Source of the DNA: an uncultured Erythrobacter sp.
Lineage (GTDB): Bacteria > Pseudomonadota > Alphaproteobacteria > Sphingomonadales > Sphingomonadaceae
Reading direction: 5' to 3'
Length of the DNA stretch: 64,000 nt
NCBI RefSeq assembly: GCF_947492365.1
Contig: NZ_CANLMB010000002.1
Coordinates: 186,001 to 250,000 of the forward strand
A model generated the notes under the pieces. The model saw nothing but the letters and a program-made list of their open reading frames with translations. It was not told where the DNA came from and did no database searches. Below, piece by piece: positions 18,201 to 27,363 of this stretch (position 1 is its first letter; the number at the start of each line of letters is the position of its first letter). Made by a program: the position numbers and the translations under genes.

Positions 18201-19007
18201 CTAATCTGCAAGAACCGCCCAAGTCGGCGCGTGATCGCTGGCCTTCTCGCGCCCGCGATGCTCCCGATCGACACCAACCGCATCTAGCCGATCTGCCAGC
18301 TCAGGGCTCAGCAGGATGTGGTCGATGCGAAAGCCGTGATCTTTCTGCCAAGCGCCCGCCTGATAATCCCAATAGGTCCAAACTCCGCCGCGCGGATTGA
18401 GCGTTCGAACCGCATCGCTCCAGCCATCAGCAAGCAACCTGGCATAGGCGGCGCGTGACTCAGGCTGCATCAGTGCATCAGAGGCCATTGCATTGACGGC
18501 GAAAACGTCATCATCTTCGGGAATGACATTGTAGTCACCCAGAACTGCGGCGGGGACCTCTTCGGCCCAAATATGCGCCATGCGCGCGCGCAGTTTCTCC
18601 ATCCAGGCAATCTTGTAGTCGAACTTGGGGCCCGGAAGTGGGTTGCCGTTGGGCAGGTAGATGCAGACGATGCGGGTCACAGCGCCGTTTTTGGAGATAT
18701 CCGCTTCGAGATAGCGCGATTGCTCGCCCTCACCCTCTTTCGGGCCATCTATGCCCAAACCGCGCTGCACCTCTTCGACTGAATAACCAGCCTGAGTGTC
18801 GGCAAGGATCGCCACACCGTTAAAGCTCTTCTGCCCGTGCCAGATCGGCTGGTATCCCAACTCCTCAAATTCGGAAGCAGGAAAGTCCTTGTCCTGACAT
18901 TTGATCTCCTGAAGGCAGGCAACTGACGGCCGCGTTTCCACGAGCCATTCCTTGAGGCGAGGAAGGCGGGCTTTGATACCGTTGATATTGTAAGTGGCGA
19001 TCTTCAT
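18201..19007 (-). CDS. xth: Exodeoxyribonuclease III
   Basis: This AP endonuclease/3'-5' exonuclease of the EEP (endonuclease-exonuclease-phosphatase) fold has 268 residues. It starts MKIATYNINGIKARLPRL with the metal-ligand Asn, followed by CLQEIKCQD with the metal-binding Glu, YLPNGNP, the GDYNVIPEDDDV loop and a C-terminal SDHAPTWAVL with the catalytic Asp-His. It repairs abasic sites and oxidised 3' ends. It may share a transcript with erpA, 38 bases upstream. Confidence 0.95.
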   Translation of the reverse strand: MKIATYNINGIKARLPRLKEWLVETRPSVACLQEIKCQDKDFPASEFEELGYQPIWHGQKSFNGVAILADTQAGYSVEEVQRGLGIDGPKEGEGEQSRYLEADISKNGAVTRIVCIYLPNGNPLPGPKFDYKIAWMEKLRARMAHIWAEEVPAAVLGDYNVIPEDDDVFAVNAMASDALMQPESRAAYARLLADGWSDAVRTLNPRGGVWTYWDYQAGAWQKDHGFRIDHILLSPELADRLDAVGVDREHRGREKASDHAPTWAVLAD

Positions 19008-19045
19008 GCGAGGCTTACTGCCTCACAATGCCTGACGGGGCAAAC

Positions 19046-19375
19046 CTATATCCCGAAGGATGATCCGCAGCCGCACCCAGCCGCAGCCTTGGGATTTTCA
19101 ACCTTAAAGGCCGCACCGCCGAGCGATTCGACAAAATCCACTATGCTGCCACCGACCAGATCGAGGCTGATCGGGTCGACCAGCAGTTTCACCCCATCCG
19201 TCTCGCTGACGCTGTCATCGCCTTGTGCGCCATCGGCCAGATCGAACTTGTACTGAAATCCGGAGCAGCCACCCCCCTCGACCGAAAGCCGCAGGATTGC
19301 TGGCTTGGATTGCTTCTCTGCGATCCAGGCAACGCGCTTCGCTGCGGCGGGTGTGAGGGTGAGTGTTTCAGCCAT
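19046..19375 (-). CDS. erpA: Iron-sulfur cluster insertion protein ErpA
   Basis: This A-type iron-sulfur carrier of 109 residues has the three ligand cysteines in GGGCSGFQY (near residue 36) and GCGCGSSFGI at the C-terminus. It transfers clusters to apo-proteins. A second A-type carrier, sufA, is encoded at the end of the SUF operon in this window, so the two probably serve different targets. The sequence NPKAAAGCGCGSSF is closer to ErpA than to IscA/SufA, but the subfamily cannot be proven by eye. Confidence 0.88.
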   Translation of the reverse strand: MAETLTLTPAAAKRVAWIAEKQSKPAILRLSVEGGGCSGFQYKFDLADGAQGDDSVSETDGVKLLVDPISLDLVGGSIVDFVESLGGAAFKVENPKAAAGCGCGSSFGI

Positions 19376-19426
19376 ACAGACGATCTAAGCCTTGGCCGGC
19401 CGATCCTCAAGGGGCGGCTGCTTTGC

Positions 19427-19858
19427 TTAGGCAGTCTGAATGTAATCCCGCAACGCCGCTGCTTCGTGTTCGACCGCGTCGATCTTGTCCTTCACAAGGT
19501 CACCGATCGAGATGAAGGCAACCAGCTGATCGTCATCCACCACTGGAAAATGGCGGAAACGGCGGCGCGTCATCAAGGCAAGTGCATCGTCAATCGAAGT
19601 GCTCGATTCGATCGTAATCGCGGGCGAAGTCATGATTTCCCCAACCGAGCCATCGAGACAATCGCGCCCCTTCTCTGCAATCCGGTAGATGATGTCGCGC
19701 TCCGAAACGATCCCCGCAACTTTGCCATCACGCAGAACCGGCAAGGCCCCAATTCGCTTTCCCGCGAGCATATTGACGACTTCGGTCACTGGAGTTGCGA
19801 CATCGCAGGCTATGATCTCGCTCGAGCTTCTGTCGCCAATAATCTTTGCAATCGTCAT
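19427..19858 (-). CDS. CBS-domain protein
   Basis: This 143-residue protein consists of two tandem CBS motifs forming a Bateman module: AKIIGDRSSSEIIACDVATPVTEVVNMLAGKRIGALPVL with GIVSERDIIYRI, then VGEIMTSPAITIESSTSIDDALALMTRRRFRHFPVVDDDQLVAFISIGDLVK. Stand-alone CBS proteins bind adenosine nucleotides and act as energy sensors. The ATG at 19858 has an AGGAGG ribosome binding site 8 bases upstream, so it is chosen over an upstream ATG at 19894. Confidence 0.9.
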   Translation of the reverse strand: MTIAKIIGDRSSSEIIACDVATPVTEVVNMLAGKRIGALPVLRDGKVAGIVSERDIIYRIAEKGRDCLDGSVGEIMTSPAITIESSTSIDDALALMTRRRFRHFPVVDDDQLVAFISIGDLVKDKIDAVEHEAAALRDYIQTA

Positions 19859-20004
19859 CGCGGTGCTCCTCCTGTTTTGGGAAAGTGCCACCAATCGGGC
19901 GAAAAGGCGAGTCCTGCCAAAATCGTAAGAACGCTTATGCAGCGGGGCTATCCCGATGCAATTCTACCATTGCCAAGTTTTGTTTGGGTGCGCATGGGGG
20001 CGAC

Positions 20005-20325
20005 ATGGTCAAGAAATCCCCCCTCGACGACCCTGCCAATGCTGCGCATGCTTGGGCGCGCTATCGCAAGATCATGCGGCTTTTGATGTTTGTCACCATG
20101 GCCACTGTGACTATCGCGATCGGGCTTCTCTATGCCTATAATGGCGCAGTTTCAGTGCATTATTATATCGCAGCAGCGCTTGGCATCGCATTTACGATGC
20201 TGCTGGGCGGAGGCTTGATGGGCCTTGCCTTCCTGTCAAATGGCACCGGCCACGATGAATCGGTCGACAACAAACTTCCTGACGCAGACGAATTGTGGAG
20301 TCCAAAGGACGACAATCAGTCCTGA
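20005..20325 (+). CDS. Two-TM inner membrane protein of unknown function
   Basis: The predicted protein has 106 residues: a charged N-terminus, two hydrophobic helices ([19 protein letters not shown] and [23 protein letters not shown]), and an acidic C-terminal tail ([13 protein letters not shown]). The ATG at 20005 follows a GGGGGCGAC sequence that could serve as ribosome binding site. It overlaps the end of the convergent ferredoxin-like gene by 10 bases. I do not recognise a characterised family; similar small proteins are common in sphingomonad genomes. Confidence 0.7.
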   Translation: MVKKSPLDDPANAAHAWARYRKIMRLLMFVTMATVTIAIGLLYAYNGAVSVHYYIAAALGIAFTMLLGGGLMGLAFLSNGTGHDESVDNKLPDADELWSPKDDNQS

Positions 20326-20729
20326 CCGGGGGCCGTCAGGCGAAAATCCTCTACAGGCACGCCGCCAACCAGATGTTCTTCAATAATCCGGTCGAGCGCA
20401 GCGGGACTGCATGAGTGATACCAGACACGGTCCGGCCAAACGAACGCGATTGGCCCCTTTGAGCAAATCTGCAAGCAGTCGGCTTTGCTTCGCTGGATTC
20501 CTCCTCCTGCCCCGCGCGGATGCGAAGCGGTTCGCTTCGGGCCAGCAAGCCCGTGTTCTTTCAACCTATCTTTGAGGAACTGCCACGCGGCCTCCCCTTC
20601 CTCGCGCGCGCAGCACTTTTGCTTTTCCGAAAGCGCGCACAAGTAGATGTGGCGCTCGACCTGCGTGTCACCATCGCCGTATTTCTTCACCAGTGCGGTT
20701 TGCGCCGCGAGCAGATCCAGATCACTCAT
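20316..20729 (-). CDS. Thioredoxin-like [2Fe-2S] ferredoxin-domain protein
   Basis: The product has 137 residues and a thioredoxin-like [2Fe-2S] ferredoxin pattern: a first region [19 protein letters not shown] with the paired cysteines, then [28 protein letters not shown] supplying the remaining ligands. This (2Fe-2S) family occurs as electron carriers or as enzyme domains; the partner here is unknown. It overlaps the S9 peptidase start region by 4 bases and is probably co-transcribed with it. Confidence 0.82.
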   Translation of the reverse strand: MSDLDLLAAQTALVKKYGDGDTQVERHIYLCALSEKQKCCAREEGEAAWQFLKDRLKEHGLAGPKRTASHPRGAGGGIQRSKADCLQICSKGPIAFVWPDRVWYHSCSPAALDRIIEEHLVGGVPVEDFRLTAPGQD

Positions 20730-22888
20730 TCGGCGGCGCTGCCTTCATCTCCCTCCGACTTCAGCCAGCGATCCAGCCAAGCGAAAACGGTGTTGTGCCA
20801 TTGCAGCGAGTTTTCCGCGCCGAGCACCCAGTGATTTTCATCGGGGAACACTAGCAGTTGCGAAGGAATGTCGCGCTCCTGCAGTGCGGTGAAGCTTTGC
20901 AATCCCTGCGTGTAAGGCACGCGGAAATCCTGCTCACCGGCAATCACCAACATAGGCGTGCGCCAGTTGTCGACGTGATTAACCGGGTTCCAGCGCTCGT
21001 AAGTTTCGCTCGCTTCGGAATAGGATCCGCCAAAGTCCCAGCGCGGGAACCACAACTCTTCGGTCGAATAGTAAAAGCTGCGCATGTCGAAGAGGCCGTC
21101 ATGCTGGACCAGACAGTCGAACCGGTCGGGCCAATTGCCAGCGATCCAGTTGACCATATAGCCGCCATAGCTCGCCCCCATCGCACAGGCGCGCTCGCCG
21201 TCAATCTGCGGGTCGAGTTCAAGTGCGGCGGCAAGGCCAAGCTGCAGGTCTTCGAGCGGCTTGCCGCCCCAGTCCCGATTGATCGAATCCATGAATTCCT
21301 GCCCGTATCCGGCGCTGCCGTGGAAATCGACCGAGATCACCGCGTAACCCTGGCTGGCAAGAACGCGCGGGTTCCAACGGCTAGACCAGCCATCGCGGAA
21401 AGAGCCTTGCGGTCCGCCATGGATGTATAGGATCGCGGGGATCGAGCCTTCCTGACCTTCGAGCCGTGTGATTTGGCCCCAGACCGTATCACCATTGGCT
21501 CCGGCAAAGCTGAAGCGGGTGGTGACGGTCGTTGCCATCTCACCCATCCGGCTGGTCGCCGCATCGGTGAGCGGGCGAGCGGTGCCCATATCACTGGCGA
21601 GAAAAAGCTCGGAAGGAACGCCGATAGAATCGCGTGTGAAGAGCAGTCGCTCACCTGCGATAGGCGTGAGGTTGCCGATATGCGCTTCATTGCCGGCCAT
21701 CAGGTTCAGCTCGGTCACTTCGCCGGTTTGCGCATCGATGCTAAAAGCGGGCGTGTCGAGCACATGCGTTGCCGTGGCAAAGATCGTGCTGGAATCTGCG
21801 CTCCAGCTGAGGCCGCCGAAGGATAGGTCGGTGTCTTGGGTCAAAGCGCGGATTTCACCGGTTGCAAGATCGCGCACATGGATCACAAGACGGTCCGCCT
21901 CGTATCCCGGTCGCTCCATTGCGACATAGGCGAGGTAAAGGCCGTCAGGTGACGGTACAGGCGAAGCATCATATGCTTCGTTTGCAGCGGTCAACGAAAC
22001 CGGAGCGCTGCCCGAAAGGTCTGACCAGTAGATGTCGAGATCGGTGGATAGCGGCTCGCTAGAATTGGCTTCGCGCGCCACGAAATAGAGGCCCGAGCCA
22101 TCGGGTGCCCAAGCGATATCTTCGCCGCCGCCGAAAGGCATGGTCGGTGTGTTGCCGATTCCCATCCCGCCATCGACCGCCACGCCGTCGCCAACGGTTT
22201 GACCACCTTCAAGCCCGAAGACAAAGACACGGTTGAGAGTACCGGGTTCGATCCAGCGGTCCCAATGGCGGTAAAAACCCCCATCGCCTTCATAAAGGCG
22301 TCCCGTTCCGAGCCCTTCACCTTCTTCCGCGCACCCGAACTGGGTGCATTCGCGATCGACCTCGCCCCAAAGTGCGATCGCACTGCCATTCGGCGCGAGT
22401 TTGAAGCCTGCAATGTCAGTTCCGGGGATGTCTGCGACCGGCATAGGGCCTGTCACATTGCCATCAGCCTCAAGCGCCACGCGCCAGACCCGTGCGCGCT
22501 CTTCAGATTCTTCGTCAGTACTTTCGTAGCTGATGAAATAGAGGAAACTGTCCGGGCCGAATGCGAGCGAGAAACCGCGCAGACCCAATTCAAACGCGAC
22601 CGGATCGGCACCCGGCGTTTGAAGGTCGAGCACATAGTGCGTCGGCGTCCGCTTGAAGTCTTCTGGATCGGTATTTGTCACCGAATAAACTGCATAACGC
22701 CCATCCGGCGTAACCGTCGGCCCGCCAAGGCGCGGCATGGTAATGAGATCGCGCGCCGACATAGGCGGCTTGTCCACACCCGGCACCGCGCTCACGGCAG
22801 TTTCGGTATGCGCCTCTGCAGCGAGCGGTGATGTTACGACCAGCGACGACGCCGCAAGCAAGGCGGCTTTCAGAATAGTGTTTCCCAT
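20726..22888 (-). CDS. S9-family serine peptidase (prolyl oligopeptidase / acylaminoacyl peptidase type)
   Basis: This exported protein of 720 residues has a signal peptide (1-26). The N-terminal half is a seven-bladed beta-propeller with WD-like repeats ([52 protein letters not shown]). The C-terminal alpha/beta hydrolase domain has IHGGPQGSF, the nucleophile motif GASYGGY (Ser about 573), GEQDFRVP with the acidic residue and ENHWV with the catalytic histidine. It probably degrades oligopeptides in the periplasm, feeding peptide nutrition. Family members of this length are abundant in Sphingomonadales. Confidence 0.93.
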   Translation of the reverse strand: MGNTILKAALLAASSLVVTSPLAAEAHTETAVSAVPGVDKPPMSARDLITMPRLGGPTVTPDGRYAVYSVTNTDPEDFKRTPTHYVLDLQTPGADPVAFELGLRGFSLAFGPDSFLYFISYESTDEESEERARVWRVALEADGNVTGPMPVADIPGTDIAGFKLAPNGSAIALWGEVDRECTQFGCAEEGEGLGTGRLYEGDGGFYRHWDRWIEPGTLNRVFVFGLEGGQTVGDGVAVDGGMGIGNTPTMPFGGGEDIAWAPDGSGLYFVAREANSSEPLSTDLDIYWSDLSGSAPVSLTAANEAYDASPVPSPDGLYLAYVAMERPGYEADRLVIHVRDLATGEIRALTQDTDLSFGGLSWSADSSTIFATATHVLDTPAFSIDAQTGEVTELNLMAGNEAHIGNLTPIAGERLLFTRDSIGVPSELFLASDMGTARPLTDAATSRMGEMATTVTTRFSFAGANGDTVWGQITRLEGQEGSIPAILYIHGGPQGSFRDGWSSRWNPRVLASQGYAVISVDFHGSAGYGQEFMDSINRDWGGKPLEDLQLGLAAALELDPQIDGERACAMGASYGGYMVNWIAGNWPDRFDCLVQHDGLFDMRSFYYSTEELWFPRWDFGGSYSEASETYERWNPVNHVDNWRTPMLVIAGEQDFRVPYTQGLQSFTALQERDIPSQLLVFPDENHWVLGAENSLQWHNTVFAWLDRWLKSEGDEGSAAE

Positions 22889-22948
22889 GGAAGTGGGACT
22901 AACCGGACTATGCGCGGGTTTCCAGCGAAACCGCAGGGCGCGCGCTGC

Positions 22949-23434
22949 TTAGCCGCGCTTACTGGTGATCCGCGCGATTTCGGCCTGAACCAACGACTCA
23001 ACCATCTGGGGGAGATTCTTGTCGAGCCATTCTGCCAGCATCGGTCGGAGCAATTCGCGGGTCATCCCTTCGAGCGAGGTTTCGCCCGAGCGTACGATCT
23101 GCGGTCTTGCCGGTGGTTCGGCGAGCATGGCCAGCGCTGCGAGGTTTTGCTGCATTGCGCCGCGCACCTCTTCGGTGATTAGCGAAGTGTCGTCGCTTGC
23201 TTCTTCGCTCTCGTCGAAATCTTCGGACAATTCCATTTCAGAAAGGTCGAGTACTTCGTCCTCTGCGTTTAGCGGTGTTGCTTCAACGGTTTCGTCAGAC
23301 CGGGTGTCCGCTGCTTTGGCCTCTTCGACTTTGCGCTTGCGGGTACGGATTGCGGTATCGCGGCTGTCGCGCGCGATCACTTTCTTGATCGACTCAAGAA
23401 TTTCCTCAACCGATGCTTCGTTCTCATTCGCCAC
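22949..23434 (-). CDS. popZ: PopZ-like polar organising protein (DUF2497)
   Basis: This 161-residue acidic protein matches the DUF2497/PopZ pattern. An N-terminal helix (SVEEILESIKKVIARD) is followed by an acidic disordered middle rich in Glu, Asp and Ser (about 40-90). The conserved C-terminal helices LLRPMLAEWLDKNLPQMVE and SLVQAEIARI drive oligomerisation. In Caulobacter, PopZ forms a polar matrix that anchors ParB-parS and captures ParA. Here it lies about 20 kb from parS. The length is close to Caulobacter PopZ (177). Orthology in function is inferred. Confidence 0.82.
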   Translation of the reverse strand: MANENEASVEEILESIKKVIARDSRDTAIRTRKRKVEEAKAADTRSDETVEATPLNAEDEVLDLSEMELSEDFDESEEASDDTSLITEEVRGAMQQNLAALAMLAEPPARPQIVRSGETSLEGMTRELLRPMLAEWLDKNLPQMVESLVQAEIARITSKRG

Positions 23435-23493
23435 GGATCAGCCCCCGAAGAATTTGCGACGTTAACCATTCGAATCACGCATTTGCGCGTTTC

Positions 23494-24963
23494 TCACGGT
23501 TCCAATACGGGGCCAATCAAGTCCTCGCCAGCGTCAATGTCAACGGTTCTGGTCGAATTCGGCGAAGGTTCCGAGTCGCGGTCCCAATCCCAGAAGCGGC
23601 CATCAACCCGGTCAGAATTGACTTGCGGATCATAGAGCGGGCCGCCGGTATCGAGGTTTAAGTCGCGCGCTTCGGCCTTGCCCATTGCGGCCAGCAGAGA
23701 GAAACCCGCGACGTAGGCGTTGCGGCGCGCGGTCACGAGCTGCGCTCTGGCAGAGAGCAATTCCTGCTCCGCGTTGAGCACGTCGATAATCGTACGATTG
23801 CCGATCGAATTCTCTGCGCGCACGCCTTCTAGGCTTAGCTCGGCTGCTTCAACCGCCGCTTGCGAGCTGGCGATTACAGCGTTCGACGCTTGCCAGCTTG
23901 AATAGGCTGATCGGGTTTGCTGGATCACGTTACGCTCGGTCGCGATCACCTGTTCGAGAGCTGCCGATTCGCGCGCGCCTGCCTGACGCTGACGCGCTGC
24001 GGGCAGGCCGCCCTGAAAAATTGGAATGGTAATACGAACCCCGGCATTAGCGGTGGATTCGGTTTGCGCAAAGTTGGACGCTACGGGTCCGCCGAGCGTG
24101 CCAAAAAAATTGCTGTAATCGTAATTGGCGAACAGCCCGATTGTCGGCAGGCGGCCGGCTCCGGCTACCTCGTAATCGTAACCCGCCGCATCCGCCCGCT
24201 CTTTGGCGGCGATGAGATCAGGATTGTTTTCAAGCGCTGTTACGACAGCCATTCCAACGGTCTCGGGCAGGCCGGGAAGTGGCGGCGGAGCCTCGAGTCC
24301 CATGGGCGCTTGCCCGACGAGCTGTATGTAAACTTCACGCGCATTGATCTGGTTCGCATAGGCTGATCGCAAATCACCCTCTGCAACCGCAAGGCGCGAT
24401 GCCGCCTGCGCAACATCCGTGCGGGTAAGATCGCCAATCTCGAAGCGATCATTCGTCGATTGGAACGTTACGCGCAGCACTTCGACCTGATTGGTGGCAA
24501 GCTCGGTCAGGGCTTCTGTCCGCAGCACATCCATATAGGCGGCGACCGCCTGGCTGAAGATCGAGCTTTCGGTAGCGCGCAAATCGGCCTGACCCGCGGA
24601 AACGCGTTCCTGCGCGGCGTTGACTCCATTCCGCACCGCACCGCCAGAATAGATCGGCACCTGCAATTGAGCATTTACGCCCAGATTGCGTTCCGGTGCG
24701 GTGAAGGAGTTCGCCGAACGGCGCAAAAATTCGATATGAGTCGTGGTCGCTGTCGCGCTTGGCAGGCCCTGCGCGCGTTGGACGTTCACATCCTCGTCGG
24801 TTGCGCGCTGCGATGCCCGGGCACCTTCGAGCGTAGGGTTGGTGTTGTAGACAGCAACCAGAGCATCGCGCAGCGTATCGGCCTGCGCCGTGCTGGCAAG
24901 GACTAGCGCAGCAACGCAGGTAGAGAGCTTAGCGGCGCCGACAAGGTTGCGTCTGAAACTCAC
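23494..24963 (-). CDS. tolC: TolC-family outer membrane channel protein
   Basis: TolC-type outer membrane factors form the trimeric exit duct of type I secretion and efflux systems. The protein (about 489 residues) has a signal peptide (VGAAKLSTCVAALVLASTAQA) and two repeated OEP domains with long coiled-coil helices. Typical motifs are DALVAVYNTNPTLEGARA, the FEIGDLTRTDVAQAASRL turn and ENSIGNRTIIDVLNAEQELLSAR. Two GTG codons are possible. The one at 24963 overlaps the pcm stop as GTGA and leaves the best signal peptide; the alternative is 24975. No partner pump or adaptor gene is adjacent. Confidence 0.92.
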   Translation of the reverse strand: MSFRRNLVGAAKLSTCVAALVLASTAQADTLRDALVAVYNTNPTLEGARASQRATDEDVNVQRAQGLPSATATTTHIEFLRRSANSFTAPERNLGVNAQLQVPIYSGGAVRNGVNAAQERVSAGQADLRATESSIFSQAVAAYMDVLRTEALTELATNQVEVLRVTFQSTNDRFEIGDLTRTDVAQAASRLAVAEGDLRSAYANQINAREVYIQLVGQAPMGLEAPPPLPGLPETVGMAVVTALENNPDLIAAKERADAAGYDYEVAGAGRLPTIGLFANYDYSNFFGTLGGPVASNFAQTESTANAGVRITIPIFQGGLPAARQRQAGARESAALEQVIATERNVIQQTRSAYSSWQASNAVIASSQAAVEAAELSLEGVRAENSIGNRTIIDVLNAEQELLSARAQLVTARRNAYVAGFSLLAAMGKAEARDLNLDTGGPLYDPQVNSDRVDGRFWDWDRDSEPSPNSTRTVDIDAGEDLIGPVLEP

Positions 24964-25562
24964 GAGAATGACCACCCCTTCGGTGCATCGAATGCGTGCA
25001 GCACCGGCAGCCCGATATCTTCAACCGCCAGCAGGCTGACATGCGCGCCAACCCTGCGGCCCGATGCAAGGCGAGTGACCCCGCGCTGCAGCAGTCCTGA
25101 AACGATGCGACCCTGCTCTTCGACCAAGTCAGCCAAAGAAGCAGGCAATTGTTCAATTGCGCCATCGACGACGACCAGCGAAAAACTTCCTTCGGGCAAG
25201 GCACCTTTGGCAGCGTCAGCCGCGCCAACAGTGGTCACCTCTGCAACCAGCGGGCGCAGCAATTCTGCGAGATATCCGGTACCGCCTTCGACGACCAGCA
25301 CCCGATCTGACCGGCGCGGCGCAGCTTCGATCAATAATTTGCCGTAAAACAGCGGTGAAGCGAGGTGCGCATCTGTGCCCAATGTGATCGCCCGGTCGAT
25401 ATAGGCGAGATCGGCCTTGTCCGCGGGTAGAAAATCCTCACGCGCAACGGACAACATGCGCGCCAGCACATATTCTTCATTCACGCCGCTGGTGCGCAGC
25501 TGGCTGTCAATCATCGCCTTTCGGGCGGTCGCGGTATCGCGTATCAGTGTAGTGTTGCTCAT
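24960..25562 (-). CDS. Degenerate protein-L-isoaspartate O-methyltransferase (PCMT) homologue
   Basis: This 200-residue protein has the PCMT N-terminal helix (ARKAMIDSQLRTSGVNEEYVLARMLSVAREDFLP) and an altered SAM motif I, VVEGGTGYLAELL, instead of the usual E-x-G-x-G-S-G. The catalytic GQTISQP loop is not visible; the corresponding stretch reads TDAHLASPLFYGKLL. The region between motif I and the VVVDGAIEQLP strand is also short. It may not repair isoaspartate. The ATG at 25562 has a GGAG ribosome binding site. A pcm-like gene directly before tolC is a recurrent pair in Alphaproteobacteria, so a role linked to TolC is possible. Confidence 0.78.
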   Translation of the reverse strand: MSNTTLIRDTATARKAMIDSQLRTSGVNEEYVLARMLSVAREDFLPADKADLAYIDRAITLGTDAHLASPLFYGKLLIEAAPRRSDRVLVVEGGTGYLAELLRPLVAEVTTVGAADAAKGALPEGSFSLVVVDGAIEQLPASLADLVEEQGRIVSGLLQRGVTRLASGRRVGAHVSLLAVEDIGLPVLHAFDAPKGWSFS

Positions 25563-25576
25563 GCGTACTCCGTGAA

Positions 25577-25600
25577 ACTGTATTAGGCTTGCAATACAGT
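25577..25600. promoter_or_regulatory. Inverted repeat in the pcm-tolC upstream region
   Basis: ACTGTATT (25577-25584) and AATACAGT (25593-25600) form a perfect 8-base inverted repeat with an 8-base spacer, 15 bases upstream of the pcm start codon. It could be an operator or an mRNA hairpin covering the leader. No regulator is identified. Confidence 0.45.
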
Positions 25601-25763
25601 CCGTCAACCCTTCCTAGCCATCGCGGCGGCCAGTTCCAAGAAATTTGCAGCTTTTAAGGCTAGCTTTGCTTTGACCTCGACTCGGCGGGCGTCATATGGG
25701 GGTCGCATATGAAAATCCTGGGGGGACCGGCATCCGGTTTCGACCGATACCTGGAGGGCTTCG

Positions 25764-27209
25764 ATGAGTGACATTGGCAAAACGGTTCAAAATGACGGGC
25801 AAATCTTCGGCGCGACCGGAGAAGTGCGGATAGAAAGCGACTCGCTGGGTGAGGTCGCCGTGCCCGCTTCGGCCCATTGGGGTGCACAAAGCCAGCGCAG
25901 TCTGGCCAACTTCGATATCGGGGTTGAGACTATGCCCGAGCCGCTGATCAAAGCGCTGGGAATCCAGAAGCAATCGTCAGCAAAGGCCAATATGGAACTC
26001 GGTGTGCTGGCCGCAGAGATCGGCAATGCGATTGTCGAGGCGGCAGGCGAAGTGATCGACGGAACGCTGGCAGACCAGTTCCCGCTTTCGGTTTGGCAAA
26101 CCGGCTCAGGCACCCAGTCGAACATGAATGCTAACGAGGTGATTGCGAGCCGCGCCAACCAGATCCTGACCGGCCAGCATGGCGGCAAGGAGCCCGTTCA
26201 CCCCAATGACCATTGCAATATGGGTCAGAGTTCGAACGATACGTTCCCGACTGCGATGCATATCGCCGCCGCGAGCGAGACGATTGAGCAGCTGATCCCA
26301 GCGCTTTCGCATCTGCACGGTGCGCTGGACACAAAGGCAAAAGCCTTTGCCGATATCGTCAAGATTGGTCGCACCCACCTTCAGGATGCAACCCCGCTCA
26401 CACTGGGTCAGGAATTTTCCGGCTATGCCAAGCAGGTAGAATACGGAATCGAGCGGCTGAAGGGTGCGCTCCCTCGCATACTCGAACTTGCACAGGGCGG
26501 CACGGCAGTCGGAACCGGGATCAATTCCAAGGCGGGATTCGCAGAGAAGTTTGCCGAGCACGTTGCCGCTATCACCGGCCACGACTTTGTCACCGCACCC
26601 AACAAGTTCGAATCGCTTGCAGCGCACGATGCTCTGGTGGAACTTTCGGGTGCGCTGAATACCATTGCGGTCAGCCTAATGAAGGTTGCCAATGATATTC
26701 GCCTGCTTGGCTCCGGCCCGCGTTCGGGGCTCGGCGAGATCGCGCTTCCGGCCAATGAGCCGGGCTCTTCAATTATGCCGGGCAAAGTCAATCCAACCCA
26801 GTGTGAGGCGCTCACCATGGTCTGCGCGCAGGTGATGGGGAACAATACGACTGTCAGCGTTGCAGGATCGCACGGCCATCTTGAGCTAAACGTCTTTAAG
26901 CCTGTGATGATCTACAATGTCCTGCAATCAATCCGGTTGCTCACCGACGCCTCGCGCAGCTTTACCGACAATTGCGTGGAAGGAATCGAAGCCAATCGGG
27001 GCCGTATTGATCAGCTGATGAATGAAAGCCTGATGCTCGTCACCGCGCTCAATCCGCATATCGGCTATGACAATGCCGCGAAGATTGCGAAAAAAGCGCA
27101 TGCCGACGGCACTACGCTGAAAGAATCGGCGCTAGAGCTTGGCCTGCTTACCGAGGAGCAATTCGCCGAATGGGTTGTGCCTGCTGAAATGATAAAACCC
27201 CGGGACTGA
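25764..27209 (+). CDS. fumC: Class II fumarate hydratase FumC
   Basis: FumC interconverts fumarate and L-malate in the TCA cycle without an iron-sulfur cluster. The 481-residue product has the conserved region [18 protein letters not shown], the B-site [17 protein letters not shown] and the signature [13 protein letters not shown]. An N-terminal extension of about 20 residues precedes [13 protein letters not shown]. The ATG at 25764 has a GGAGG ribosome binding site (TGGAGGGCTTCG). The 201 bases between pcm and fumC hold the pcm inverted repeat and otherwise nothing convincing. Confidence 0.96.
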   Translation: MSDIGKTVQNDGQIFGATGEVRIESDSLGEVAVPASAHWGAQSQRSLANFDIGVETMPEPLIKALGIQKQSSAKANMELGVLAAEIGNAIVEAAGEVIDGTLADQFPLSVWQTGSGTQSNMNANEVIASRANQILTGQHGGKEPVHPNDHCNMGQSSNDTFPTAMHIAAASETIEQLIPALSHLHGALDTKAKAFADIVKIGRTHLQDATPLTLGQEFSGYAKQVEYGIERLKGALPRILELAQGGTAVGTGINSKAGFAEKFAEHVAAITGHDFVTAPNKFESLAAHDALVELSGALNTIAVSLMKVANDIRLLGSGPRSGLGEIALPANEPGSSIMPGKVNPTQCEALTMVCAQVMGNNTTVSVAGSHGHLELNVFKPVMIYNVLQSIRLLTDASRSFTDNCVEGIEANRGRIDQLMNESLMLVTALNPHIGYDNAAKIAKKAHADGTTLKESALELGLLTEEQFAEWVVPAEMIKPRD

Positions 27210-27363
27210 CAACCCGGTTGAACACGCGGCTGACAGCGCTCATCGGCTTTGGTGTGCCGTTGGTCCAATCTTTCACCGGCTCGCAACATTCGACCAAGCG
27301 AGGACTCGGGCCGACGACCGGTTGGCGCTTTGTGACGTTAGGCGCTATCTGACATCGAAGATC

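Noticed and set aside
25731..25763. A stretch with GGGGGGACCGG and GGTTTCGAC resembling the 5' end of tmRNA.
   Set aside because: It runs straight into the fumC ribosome binding site and start; no acceptor stem partner, CCA end or tag coding region is present.
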